A DNA stretch of 64,000 nucleotides from Crambe crambe. Lineage: Eukaryota; Porifera; Demospongiae; Poecilosclerida; Crambeidae. The stretch is taken from contig OZ004593.1 in the NCBI GenBank assembly GCA_963924555.1, forward strand, positions 4,956,480 through 5,020,479, in the 5' to 3' direction. A program made the translations under genes and the position numbers. Below, one piece after another: positions 28,496 through 41,678 of the stretch (its first letter is position 1; each line of letters opens with the position of its first letter). Under the pieces are notes generated by a model, which had not been told where the DNA came from, did not search any database, and saw only the letters and a list, made by a program, of their open reading frames with translations.

Positions 28496-31400
28496 CTAGC
28501 TAGTTGAAGGATGAACCATTAATTCAAGATAATCAGTCATTTCAACCAGTAAAGAATTTACTTCATGCGCCAACTCTTTGAAAGAGGGTCTTTTATCAGG
28601 TGATTCACTCCAGCATTGAGTCATCATATCATACCTATATCCACGCAAAGTACATTTAAGTGATAGCTAGCTAGCTATGATAAGCTACAGTGGAGCCTAC
28701 GAATAACGGACACTCTTGGGACTCAGCCTTTTCTCCTTTGTAGCTAGAAGTTATCCTCTTTTGGAGGTTATTTTGTATAGGGTGTATAATTATACAAAGG
28801 TACTTTCAGATTGTCCTTTGATGAAAGGCTTGTACATAGCTATATAGCTACATGTCCTCTTTTGGAGTTCTTTATAAGAGGCTCCACTGTATATTAATAT
28901 CATCACTCCAACTCAGAATAACTACATGTACTCACACTTTGTTGGTGCAGCTGGAATTCAAAGGCTTCTCTAACCTCCCTCCAACTCGAAGAAAGTTAAT
29001 CAGTTCAAGGGAATGGATGGCAGGGTAAGGGGTATGACCAAGGGTGAAGATCTCCCAACATGTGACTCCATACGACCACTGAATTATACAGAAGCATGAA
29101 TCAAGAATATACATGCAAAATTTGAAGCCATTTTGCTCGTCTCAACTAAGAATGGCTCCATAGCCACCACTATTACCTTATACTAATGCTAGTGACCTAG
29201 TGTGCTAGTTATGTAAGAATATACTTACAACATCTGTCTTTTCAGAAAAGATCCTGTCGAGAAGACTCTCTAAAGCCATCCACTTTACAGGAAGTTTCTT
29301 GGAAAATTCTTCTCCCTGTTGGAAGTACGTGCTTGAGTATATATCTTCACTGAGCCCGAAATCTCCTACTTTGATCCTTAGCTTATCATCGATCCTGCAT
29401 AATTCACAAATCCTGTCAACTCGGCAGCTAACTATTCAAATAATATTGCTATGTTCAACAATCAATAGTAATTCTGTAACAATATATTAATTTAGGCATC
29501 ACATACATGCAGTTGCGAGCTGCTAGGTCTCTATGAATGATTCTTTGAAAGGCCAGATATTCCATTCCTTTGGCAATTTCCATACACATTGACAGTAACT
29601 TTTTCTGGGCATCCTCAACCTTAATAACAAGATTATAATCAATGCTTAGCAAAGCTATTCTTTTTCAACCTCTTCTTCTACACGTACAGTAAGATTAGAC
29701 CGCTCTTTCTTTAAATAGTTCAGGAGACTGCCATTTGCCATGAAGGGCATGATGATGTAAGGGTTTTCTCCAAAGTCAATGCATATTCCAATCAAAGTCA
29801 TCACATTCTCATGCTGAAACCACTTCATTCTTTCACTCTCTGCTATCATGTCTTCAGTAGCCATTGGTGAAACAAAACCTGTAATTGGAAAGGATCATTT
29901 CAATTCAGCAACCATCGAATAATAATGAGAGTATAGCAAGGTTGCTAACCTCTATCATTGGGGCATAGAGAAGAATCCATCAGTCATACTAACATTGTGG
30001 TTTATTTCATGCATGATGACTATTGGAGCAACCCCATAAGATAAAACTGGGCACAATGATTGAGGCAATTTTTATTTGAAAGACTTAGACAACTTGTTTG
30101 TTATTTCCCTGACCTTCCTGCAGCTGTACCTTTCAAAGTTTTGACAGCTATAGCTTCTGCTGTAGTTCTTCCTTGCCAACCAGTGAGATAACCCTTGTAC
30201 ACCAGTCCAAACTCACCTTTTTAATTTTAAAAGTTAAATTATCAAAAGTACTATAATGCAACCAGCTATCAATTAACCTTTCCCTATGACATCTCCTAGT
30301 GTAATGTGATGACAAGGTATCAGCATCTTGGATGCACTAAAGATCTTTACCACTCCAGCATCAACCTTTCCATCTCCCGAATCATCTATAAAATGATGCA
30401 AACAATAAACAATGATTAGCTAGTTAGCTGGGCATACTATGACGGCATATTTCCTACTTAGCTAGTCTATACTCTTATTACATGAACCAGTGCGTGCAAG
30501 CACAGATAGTTGCTACATAAGTGTCCAATCTAGCTAGTAATGGAGCATGCATATATATGTGCAAGGCACTAGCTATTAATCACAAGACATTATGTACATA
30601 CAGTTGGGGCACTTTCAGTTTGGAGTGTTGATAGCTAATAGGAAGTTTTCACTACTTATGGTCTATCCCTATGAAAATTTCACTATACAGTAGCCATTTA
30701 TGAGTCATGACCTGGAAGTCAGTTTGTCCGCTCTGTTCACTCACTGAATGGAGGAAACTAAGCATTCTATCTTATACTTCTTACCTCTCTTTCTCTCAAT
30801 TCTATAGATATAAATTATACAGGGAAAAATTATCCATCATAAGGCAATTAGCAGCGGCTATTAGCTAGCTACTGAATGGTTGTACCAAAAAATAATTCAT
30901 CATAATAATATATAATGCTTGAACATGTTAACATCAACTATATTTCCAGCCACACAGTATAATGCATACTTCATCTATCATGTATGATACCTGTGATATT
31001 GGATGGCTGCATAATATGCTCAGTTGACCTAAAAGAACAATTTGTTAGTATCCATAGTGCCAGTGAGAGTGCTGATTATTACCTGGATTCTCCCTGAATA
31101 TCTTTCTGAACTCTTTTCCTAATTAGAAGTAAAAATATTCCAGCAAATATTAGAAGTGCCAATAGGCTGACAGCCACTGATACACCAATGGTGACTTTTG
31201 ATATCTTTCCTGCTGCAGTACTTGGAACTCCCGGCATTGATGGACCAATGGTTATACCTCCAGTAGTCATGTCTGACTCAGTACTTGGCATTGATGGACC
31301 AATGGTGGTACTTGCTGTAATCATGTCTGACTCAACTCCTGCATGGTATTGATGGACCGAATGGTTATGCCTGCTGTAGTTATGTCTCAGTACTTGGAAC

Positions 31401-32730
31401 TCCTGGCATTGATGGACCAACAGGGTTGTTATAATTATGTGGTCACCAAAGGGACCAATTTGGGATACTTCGGAGTAGTAAGCATTTTTGGCTTCTCCCG
31501 CACCCTCCCCCTCGCTGTGGCCTACAGCCATGCAATCAGTGAGCTTCCCCCCCAACCCCGCCCCAAGGTGCAATTCCTAGATGAAACCCTGACCAATGGT
31601 GGTATTTGACCAATGGCAGTCAGAGCTCTACAAGATTAACGCTATAGATATGTCATGCTATAGCTACCGTAATTTCGTACTAGCCTCATATTTGGCCTGA
31701 TTTTTCATCTGAATTGAATTCTGAGTTGGACCAATAGGAGGGCACACTCAGTGGCAGTAATGAACGGGCCATGAGCAACTACCATCACAGCATTTAGATG
31801 TTATATAATATTGCAATTGGTCTAGCAGTGCATGACATACACCTGGGAAATTTCGGAGTGCAGACCTGAGTCAGCTCACTCACTTGCTGAATTATATACC
31901 TGTTACTTGTAGTTCAATGACAGCACTGGCTGATTGATCTTTTCCCATGACGACACAAGTGTAGTTTCCTTCGTCTGATTCTTGCAAGTCCAATATCTGG
32001 AGTGAAGCGTATTGGGTTGGACTGAGGCTGATTTCTCCAGTCTGTGATCCATTAGACTTGCCACCAAGGAATGTGCTGAAGTCATATTTATTATCAGTGG
32101 CATTTAATTCTTTATCTCCTTTCATCCATCGTAAGTTAGAGGTAGGTGGTATGTAGCCTGCCAAACGACACAACAGCATAACATTGTGTCGAATAGAACC
32201 CATCCTTTGATCTAAAAATGCTGTTACTGTCACTATAAAATGAAAAATACTGTATCACATGTCATCATGATGAAGCAGGTGTACTTACTTTGTAGAGATA
32301 GTTGAATGGTGGCACTCTCAGTGATATCATTGGCTGTTGCAGAGCAGGTGTAATTCCCAGAATCCAAGTACGACAGTTGGTTAATAAACAGTGTGGTACC
32401 ATGATTATAGCCTGGTATTGCACTATTTGTGACCATCAATCTGTCATCAGGCCCCATCATCCTTCCTGTTGCTCCAAAGGCTGTTATGGTATTACCATCT
32501 GGTGTAGTCCATGTGGCATTGAAATTGGATCGTTGTATCCCACATAGCAGTCCAACTAATGGACTGAGGGGATGGACTCGTGATGGTATTACAACTGATT
32601 TCATCACTGGTATCACAAAAAATTTGAGATTCTGAAGACAGTGGTAATAATAATTTCTGTACTACATGTGAACTTCACCAAACTTACGACAGGAACAGAC
32701 AAGAACCAGGAGAACAGTCAATACCAACAT
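28496..32730 (-). CDS. Locus B: two-Ig receptor tyrosine kinase, Met/Axl-like multi-exon kinase, frame disrupted in Ig1
   Basis: Exons: 32730-32688 (signal peptide), 32631-32289 (Ig1), 32232-31900 (Ig2), 31338-31083 (stalk, TM), 31028-30991, 30385-30278, 30216-30130, 29878-29688, 29619-29507, 29394-29229, 29078-28936 and 28634-28496 (TAG). The ectodomain is paralogous to loci A and C. The kinase differs from A in being split over many exons and in having [52 protein letters not shown] and [19 protein letters not shown], closest to the Met/Axl/Tyro3 class. All motifs for activity are present. From Ig2 onward every phase closes. The Ig1 exon is 343 nt against 333 nt in A and C, a 10-nt excess near its 5' end that breaks the frame from the signal peptide. 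Without it the product would be about 649 residues. Either a pseudogene, an unseen leader exon, or a sequence error. Confidence 0.82.
31213..31440. repeat. Coding minisatellite in the locus B stalk
   Basis: Four imperfect copies around CATTGATGGACCAATGG with GTACTTGG and CATGTCTGACTCA. Two encode TIGPSMP repeats in the stalk exon. Two lie in what I annotate as the upstream intron, suggesting that the acceptor has moved or varies. Confidence 0.8.
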
Positions 32731-32756
32731 CCCGATCAACTCTGAAAGAATTCTAC

Positions 32757-32780
32757 AAAAAAAAAAAAAAAAAAAAAAAA
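32757..32780. repeat. Poly(A) tract upstream of the locus B leader exon
   Basis: About 24 A. On the minus strand this is a poly-T tract just upstream of the acceptor before the signal-peptide exon. Confidence 0.9.
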
Positions 32781-33811
32781 GAGGAACTTTTGTGATCAGT
32801 CTGCTAGTTAAGGGGAAACATACACAAATGTACATACCCTGTGTGCCATCCTAGCCAACTACAGGACATTGTTTAGGCTTCAGATAGGTACATGTGGGTG
32901 GAAGATTACCTCCTTATTCCTTATGTAGTCTATATGTATGTCCACAAGCAAGTGTTTTCCTATAGTGCTCAAATATAGCTCTGACTGCAGTCTGCACTTT
33001 GGTGGTGTCTTCATGAAAATAGTAGCATCTGGCACCATATGACTGCTATAAATTTCTTAACCAAATCTCTATTAATTCATCAACAGAGAGCTAGCTAATT
33101 TGTCCACTCTCTCTGCAGAAATTTGAAAAATTGATCAAGAATTGAGAAAGTTATAGCAATTATAAAGGTGCCAGGCGAATGTTTAATAAGTGACACTGAG
33201 ATATTTGGAGGTTCATAATTATAGCTATGTACAATATGTTGCAAAATCCTCAGCCACACTCGCTAGTGTGGAGCCCACTCAGTCTTTCCCCAATTAGCTA
33301 TTAAGTGTAGTTACCATTGTTGATCTCATGAGCAAGATTTCACAGGAAACCCTTGCCTTTATAATTTACATGAGAAAAGTGAAACCTTACCCCACTGGTA
33401 CCCTCAAGTATTGCTACCAAATTAGCTAATAAGCTTTTTTTCCTGAAGATAATGTCATGATCATTTGAAAAATGCATAAATACACCTATCAAGCAATCCA
33501 CCATGCACAATAAGCATATAACCACATCAATCAGGCTTGCCCCACAATTACTCTAGTATTGATAGCAAGCAACTCTTGTACATGGACTCAAAATGTGCCA
33601 ATTTCTGAGATCTGGCAAGTTGTATTATAGCTAGATTAAGCTTGATATCCCTATACTCATAATAGTACTTTGCAAGCACTGGCTTTTTTTTTCTTTTTTC
33701 AAGTTAGTCCTGACCACAATGAAATTGCTGTAGCTAATAACTTGAATGCATTAAAGATTATACATCAGTGCTAAATTTAATGTCTCCACACTAGCTACAC
33801 ATCCAACTTAC

Positions 33812-33872
33812 TTTTTTGAGGCTCTGGGGTATCTTGCTGGTTGCAGGCTTACACCGTCCACAGGAAGTGAAT
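33812..33872 (-). promoter_or_regulatory. Locus B promoter and non-coding exon 1
   Basis: AGGAAGTGAATTCA (33862-33875, ETS-like core) and donor GTAAGT at 33806-33811 repeat the arrangement seen at loci A and C. An ATC-rich microrepeat (CATTATCATTATCAT) flanks it. Confidence 0.45.
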
Positions 33873-34904
33873 TCAACTTCATTATCATTATCATTATCAT
33901 GATCATGATGATCCTTTACCTAATATGCTTTGACTACTCTATTGTGATCTTTGCCACAGTATGATAAATCTTATTCAGCTAATGTACTTTGCAAAGAATG
34001 GCAGTGAAATTTCTGAATACACTACAGTGGAACCTCTAAATGCAGACACCTTTGGGACCAGCGAAAAGTGTCCTGATTAGAGAGGTGTCCCTATTTCAGG
34101 GATTAAATTGTACACATTTATATTGTGTTGGGACAAGAAAAAGTGTCCCGATTAGAGAGGTTTTTGAATTTCAGGGAGTCCACATTTAGGGGTTCCACTG
34201 TATAGCTACGTATAGTCATGCTAACTATTGAAAAAAGTGCAGCCTATTATTTTTTTTCCCCAACTGTAAATCATTAATGCATAATTAGCTAGATGTTGAA
34301 ACTGCTTTGCTACCTGGTATGTCTGCATTCAATTATTAAAGAACAAACCAAAACTGCATGAGATCATTCACACACCTTTACTATTAGCAGCTAGGAGGAA
34401 GAGCTGATCATGAGAGACCAAAGTACCATAGAGAATTGAATGGAATTGTAGCTAGAAGCACTTGAGGAAATTGCTGGAACCAGAGGACCACACCAGTGTT
34501 GGGTTCTGCAAGAGATCATTATAATTGTTAGGGATACCCCCCCCCCCCCCCCCAACAGTTACATAAGACAGAATGCAGGACATGGACAAACAACATTAAC
34601 ACATAATCAACACACAATCATCACATTTTGAGTTAAGCTTTATGCTCATCCTCACATGATTCTATGATTAGCTATATCATCTTGCAATTATAAGAGAGCA
34701 ATTCATTCTTTTGAAAAAGGATATTTTATTCTCAAAACTTGACTCTTGTTAGCTTCATAGCCAGTCGACAAGTGGACCCATTGTGATAGGGGTAGTAGAT
34801 CCCTAACAATAATAGAGGCCATCCGTATACTCTTTGGTGTTGATGATTTAAGAATCCTCACCAAATTTATTCCATTTCTTTTTTTTTTGTTTGTTTGTTT
34901 GATC

Positions 34905-35500
34905 AAAAGCTACTGAAGACATAGCAGAGAGTGAGTGGTTTAAGCTTCACAGCCATCGAAATAATAACGATGAGATTGTCACGGTTGCACTGCCACTTCT
35001 ATTGTTTAATAGCTATACATGTATAATTATACAGAAGCATGCATCTGTCATACTAAAATTGTGGTATACATTTCATGCATGATGATTATTGGAGCTCACC
35101 ACTTTTTATCAACTGTATAGCTAGTTCTTCCAGTGAGGTAACCTTTGTAAAGTGTTAGATCAAAGAGGTGGTTTAATTCACTTCCTCTCCCATAATCTGG
35201 GAAATTAAATAGCCCCATGTGTACCCTAGAGCTATAGTTCACTAGTTATATAGTTGAGTCAGTGAGCAATAAAATTTTCCAGCTGCTAATCATTATTTCA
35301 ATGTTTACTTGATGGAAGGTTAATACCGAAGAGCTTTAGCATCCAAGATGCCGATACCTGGTCGTCACATTACATATGCTAGGAAGTATCACTGATCTGG
35401 AAAGGTAGCTAGATGATAGATAGTGCATTTCATGAGGGTAGTAGCTACTTACAGCTGTTTTCTATCGAGGCTTGTGAGCAATGGGTGATGTGATAAAGAA
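34905..35500. pseudogene. Scrambled remnants of a locus-B-like kinase gene
   Basis: On the plus strand, 34908-34944 resembles the coding strand of the B exon at 29878-29688 (ACTGAAGACATAGCAGAGAG), and 35335-35385 resembles the exon at 30385-30278 (TTTAGCATCCAAGATGCCGA). Between them, 34945-35160 resembles B intron and exon sequence in the opposite orientation. An ETS-like promoter motif (35175-35190) is also inverted. No open frame survives. Confidence 0.65.
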
Positions 35501-35581
35501 ACTATTCATTTGATCATCCAGCTTAGTGATGCTGCTGCTACATAGCAAAGAGCATGTGCAGATGATTGCCCCATTGTATCG

Positions 35582-36536
35582 CAGGGGCAGATCCAGCAAT
35601 TTTGAAAGGGGGGGTCCAACATACCCCTCGTGTGGAACCAAAAAAATGGTTAAATTAGAATCCCTTTAGAGAACAAACACAAAATGAGTCAATAATCAAA
35701 AGTTTGGAATAAGTAATAGTTATTAACCAAGCGCTAGGTTTGTAGTCGAATTATAAGCACGAGGCCCGAGGGCGAAGCCCGAGGGGCGAGTGCTTATAAT
35801 TCACTACAAACCGCACGCGCGGTTAATAACTATTTTATAGCCCGCGCGAGTGTACTACGCATGCTCAGTGCTTCTGTCTCTATAGCGATGTAGCTACTTT
35901 ATGGCTGCTTACAAGAATATGGTCATCCCACTTCAACGTCGTGATTCATACAGTACCGAACTATCTTTCACTCTATAACCCACCCACTCGCTCGCTGTGC
36001 TTTAACTTGCTCACGTAAGGTAGGGACACAGCGTCATAATTATGGTTGGACGCTGAATGGGAAGTAGGGCAGCTAGTGCAGAATACCAGCCACGCTGTTA
36101 CACAGCTCGCAAGTTCTGCCTTTTATGCTGGCTACTTTCTGAAAAGCTTGTTGGGTTTGAAATGTGGAATGTGGTCAATGAATATCATTATAGCGTGCGC
36201 ACCGTGTTCAATGATAAAATTCTTTTCTGAGAGTAGTTAGTATAAGGACAGAACTCTATACTGTCACATACTCACTTTTCAGTCTAGTCACAACTCCTTA
36301 AAGTGCAATATCTACTTTGCAGAATCTATATCTAACTTTTCCCTGTAAACACCACCCCAGGCTATGATTACATGCACTGTATCACATTTATAAATCCATG
36401 TAAATCGGCCCGTTACCATGGCAACGGGCTATAATTGTCTTTTATAAACCTATTAACAACTTGTCAACAAATGCAACTTCAAAATAAAAAAGGGGGGGTC
36501 TGGACCCCCTGGACCCTTACCCTGGATCTGCCCCTG
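35582..36536. mobile_element. Non-autonomous DNA transposon with 15-bp TIRs
   Basis: The left end CAGGGGCAGATCCAG (35582-35596) is matched by its inverted complement at 36522-36536, and both are followed inward by C/G-rich GGGGGGGTCC sequence. The length is about 955 bp with no transposase ORF. The end sequence is like those of some hAT-type elements (inference). An internal palindrome lies at about 35710-35835 and a shorter one (GCCCGTTACCATGGCAACGGGC-like) at 36406-36427. No clear target-site duplication is seen. Confidence 0.7.
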
Positions 36537-36747
36537 AGTGCCATGCAAGGGGTTACACATGAACACAGATATGTACCTAGCCTCATTCCCATTCCTATAG
36601 GCCTGGGAACAAGGCTAACATGTAACAGGTAGCAAACAGTTTCAAGATAAAACATCTGCTGTATCAATAAGTTTGAGTAAATGGGTGTGTACAGAAGTTT
36701 CTTTGCAATACAAAATATACACAGATGTATAATTAAATAAACTAATT

Positions 36748-38310
<1,563 letters not shown>

Positions 38311-38970
38311 TTCTGTATCAACTCTGAAAAAAAAAAGGAAGAAGAAGAACAATAACAACAACAGCAAAACAAGCAAACTAACTAACTAAAAACATCCCCA
38401 CTTCTGAATCAACTCTCTACAAAAAAGTAGGAGGAGGAGGAGGAGGAAGAGGAAGAAGAAGAAGAAGAAAACAAACATTGGCTAATTAGCCAGCTATCGT
38501 ATAAAATATTCCCACCTGAAATTGCTCAAAATTAATGAAGATTATAATCTAGCTATCTAGTAGTATAGAGTATACTCCACTTGTACAGCATGCACAGCAC
38601 CATAGGTGCAATCAGCTAAATCATAACTCTGATGCAATAAATTTGTCATGTCTACTGAAAATTAAACAATAATTAGCTAATGGTAGAAAGACTACAGGTT
38701 GCCAAAATTTGAGGTCCGATACACTAGGGGATTTATGGAGGGAATTGTTTCACTACAGCTTGTAAAATATCAGAGATTACAGGGGACATCCCAAGTAGCA
38801 TACACCTGTGTCCGACCAAAATGGTCACCTGAAGTTAGCTATAGTAATAATACACAACACTGGAATTTTTTAGACTCTCAGGGCTAGTATCACTTTACAG
38901 AATAAAGATGTTTCATCTAGACCATACAATTATAACTTGTAAGAACTATTATACTAGCTAGCAAACTTAC

Positions 38971-39016
38971 ATTTAGAGGAGCATTTCCCTCTCAAGAAAG
39001 GAGAGGAAGTGAATTT
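38971..39016 (-). promoter_or_regulatory. Locus C promoter and non-coding exon 1
   Basis: GAGAGGAAGTGAATTTA at 39001-39017 is identical over its core to the locus A motif. Donor GTAAGT lies at 38965-38970 and the matching acceptor is at 38324-38325, directly before the leader exon. Confidence 0.5.
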
Positions 39017-39568
39017 AGCCATAGCCACACCCCTTTATTCTACAACTTGTGATCATGATGATCCTTAACCTTACAGACACTCCTAGCTACTGTAAAGGTC
39101 ATGACAAGAAGGATCCTACATGGATTGAGGCCAATATCATAGCATGATGGTAGTTTGAGAGAGACCTGCTGATATCACTCACTATAGCACCTAGGAATCT
39201 TCCTTCACACTTTGGTCCATTCATAGCTAACTAGCCAGCCATGCACAATGGAAAAAATGAGGAAAAAGCCTTATATGTACTTTCAAACTCGTTATTTATA
39301 GAAGGTATAGAGGGGTCATTAGCTCTCCAATTGTTTAGGAGAACATGTACAATCCTTCTGGCACTGAATTAATGGTTCATGGAGACCCTGCATGGAAGGA
39401 GGTAGCTAGCTAAGTTAACATCCTGTAGTGAATGAATTGTTTTAACGAGCTTGTGCATTAAATTAAACAAACTAGCCATCCATAACTAGAAATAATATAG
39501 CTGCTGCTGGCCTGTATGAATTCGTGAGTGTGGACTAGCTAGCTATAAGGAGTAACCAAATCACAAAA

Positions 39569-40130
39569 ATGCCAGGTATGAACTTATATGTAGTGTCTAT
39601 AGCTGATACAGCTATATGAATTTCTAGCCATTCCCTGTTGACGCAACAATCCATAGCTAGCTATATCTGTGATATTTTACAATAGGGTGTGAAACCTTCA
39701 TTCTTATCATCCTCTTCACAATGACTCCAGCTATCATGACCATCTCTGTCCTAGTACATTTGGTTATTTATATCTTCACTCCCACTTTCATCGAGTTTCG
39801 AACTCACAGTAGTAGAAGTGAGCCTGTGGACACTGGTAAATGAGTCACTAGCTAGCTAGCTGGCTATTAGCTATAACTATTAAACGGTCCAAAGCAAAGT
39901 TGGGGAAGGTGCATGTAGCTAGCTAATGGGGTTTATCAAATAGTTTAGTATCGGCATGCAGGGAACTAGCTAGCTAGCTATTGAATTCAAGTCTAATGCA
40001 CAGTAATACGACTTTATATGCAGCAGTGGCACGTGAGGCTATGGAGATTGCAGCAGATGACGATGATTATGTGGAAGTTAACCAGAACATCACTATGACT
40101 GGGAACAATGCATATACATTCAGTTATTGA
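39569..40130 (+). CDS. Gene D: small single-pass membrane protein with tyrosine tail
   Basis: Proposed exons: 39569-39575 (ATG CCA G), 39686-39835 and 40027-40130 (TGA), about 86 residues with consistent phase-1 junctions. The middle exon encodes an almost purely hydrophobic segment (about ETFILIILFTMTPAIMTISV onward) with no ectodomain. The tail is acidic, ADDDDYVEVNQNITMTGNNAY, with two or three Tyr. ITMTGNNAY is very close to ITMTQNNAM in the locus C tail. I infer an adaptor-like protein that could pair with receptor C. The 7-nt first exon is the weakest part. The last exon is duplicated almost perfectly 235 bp downstream. Confidence 0.6.
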
Positions 40131-40488
40131 AAACTTACTCTTACTGCTATATCATTTATTGATGTTGCTTGCAATACTCAATGATATAACTGGGTTTTCT
40201 TGTGGAAGGAATAGCCTAGCTGCCTTGGGTATGGTTATAATGTGGCGAATTGCATGAGCAGTGGCACGTGAGGCTATGGAGATTGCAGCAGATGACGATG
40301 ATTATGTGGAAGTTAACCAGAACATCACTATGACTGGGAACAATGCATATACATTCAGTTATTGAAAACTTACTCTTACTGCTATATCATTTATTGATGT
40401 TGCTTGCAATACTCAATGATATAACTGGGTTTTCTTGTGGAAGGAATAGCCTAGCTGCCCTGGGTATGGTTATAATGTGGCGAATTGC
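40022..40488. repeat. Tandem duplication (period 235 bp) of the gene D terminal exon
   Basis: Copy 1 is 40022-40253 and copy 2 is 40257-40488. They are identical except for about one base (CCTTGGG versus CCCTGGG). Each contains a usable acceptor, the whole last coding exon with its stop, and 3' sequence. Confidence 0.93.
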
Positions 40489-40866
40489 GTGTCCTCTACG
40501 ATGACCGACTCAGGAATGCTGAGCATGCAGGAAACCAAGAGGAGTGCCATGAACTTAACAAAATCTATCCACACATTCTCCATATGCATAGGGATCAGTG
40601 AAGGTACGTCATGAAAGAGACTGCTTTTCTGTACAATATGTTGATGCACTTAGCTAGCTATAGTTGCAGAGAGACTTCAATTGTATAATTACTACTAAGA
40701 ATAACACTCTTTCATTGTGTATGTTTCCATGGTATTCAAGAAAACACATTCAGTGAGAGTGACTTTTGTTGATTTTTTTGAAGATCACATAACATTTAGA
40801 GTGGACATCAAATAGCTACTATTTATTTTAAAATACACAAGATTGCAAGTCATATTTCGAGTAATA

Positions 40867-41442
40867 ATGTGTCCTACTGATCCAAAGCTGCTCTTTCTCC
40901 TCCTAGTCAGCATAAGTCTCTCTGTCGAACAGCAAGGTAAAATAGTTAGTTATAGTGCACAAAAACCTCTGAATATTGGACACACTTGGGACCCAGCCTT
41001 CGTCCTTTTGAAGAAAGGTTGTCCTCTTTGGAGACTGTCTAGCCATAGAGTGTGCATAACTAGCTATAAAGAAGAGGTTTGTCCTTAAATTTATCTGACC
41101 ACTATAGCTATAGCTAGTAATAATTATAAGTCATTACATAAAATTTAATGACTAACTATAGCTAAATAGCTAATAATTGTTTCAGATGAATTTACTAACA
41201 GTCCAAACTCAAACTGCTTAAAGGATAAGCTTTTGAGTTTTTTTGTTATCTCGAGTGTGGCTATTGTGGTGGCAACCATTGGACACATTGCCGCTTGCGT
41301 GTTTTGCCCCATCTATCGTCAGTACAGGGGATATTTGATAGAGATGAAGAATTTGAGGATGCAGGAAGCAGAGAACTCCAAACCCCGTTCCGGTCCAGAA
41401 CCGATTTATGATGAAATACCAGATAACTGTGACATCAAGTGA
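40867..41442 (+). CDS. Gene E: small type I membrane adaptor-like protein
   Basis: Exons 40867-40936 and 41186-41442, 108 residues, phase-1 junction. It has a signal peptide (about PKLLFLLLVSISLS), a very short ectodomain with one Cys (NSNCLKDK), a TM segment (FFVISSVAIVVATIGHIAAC) and a cytoplasmic tail of about 45 residues ending PEPIYDEIPDNCDIK. The layout resembles small ITAM adaptors, which have a signal peptide, a dimerising Cys, a TM and Tyr motifs. However, only one YxxI motif is obvious and the TM has His but no acidic residue. Function is inferred from layout and neighbours only. I recognise no named family. Confidence 0.65.
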
Positions 41443-41678
41443 CTCTTGACAATAATTATTATGTACTAACACTAATAATTATGTTATAAATATTCATAAT
41501 AATTTTTATCCTACAGTACAGTAGATTGCCTTGTGCATGTTATGATGAATACTGTTAAGATGGCTGGTAGAACCTATGAATATTACTGTCACTTGAACTT
41601 TGTTTTCAAATCATTATTCATTGAAGGCTTGGAAAAGTGGGTGTGTTGTTGTGTTGGTGAAGATCAGAGAATTCAAAA

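Larger units (their letters stand above)
32731..34904. other. Locus B leader intron and 5' flank
   Basis: No coding exon seen. Much of 32815-33930 is a diverged copy of the locus A 5' flank. A C-run (about 17 C) lies at 34537-34553. Confidence 0.5.

Noticed and set aside
36046..36240. 64-residue ORF inside the TIR element
   Set aside because: Too short for a transposase and without recognisable motifs.
40500..40617. Possible exon with ATG at about 40500 and donor GTACGT
   Set aside because: Open for about 38 codons but no partner exon or domain; may be an extra exon of gene D, unsupported.
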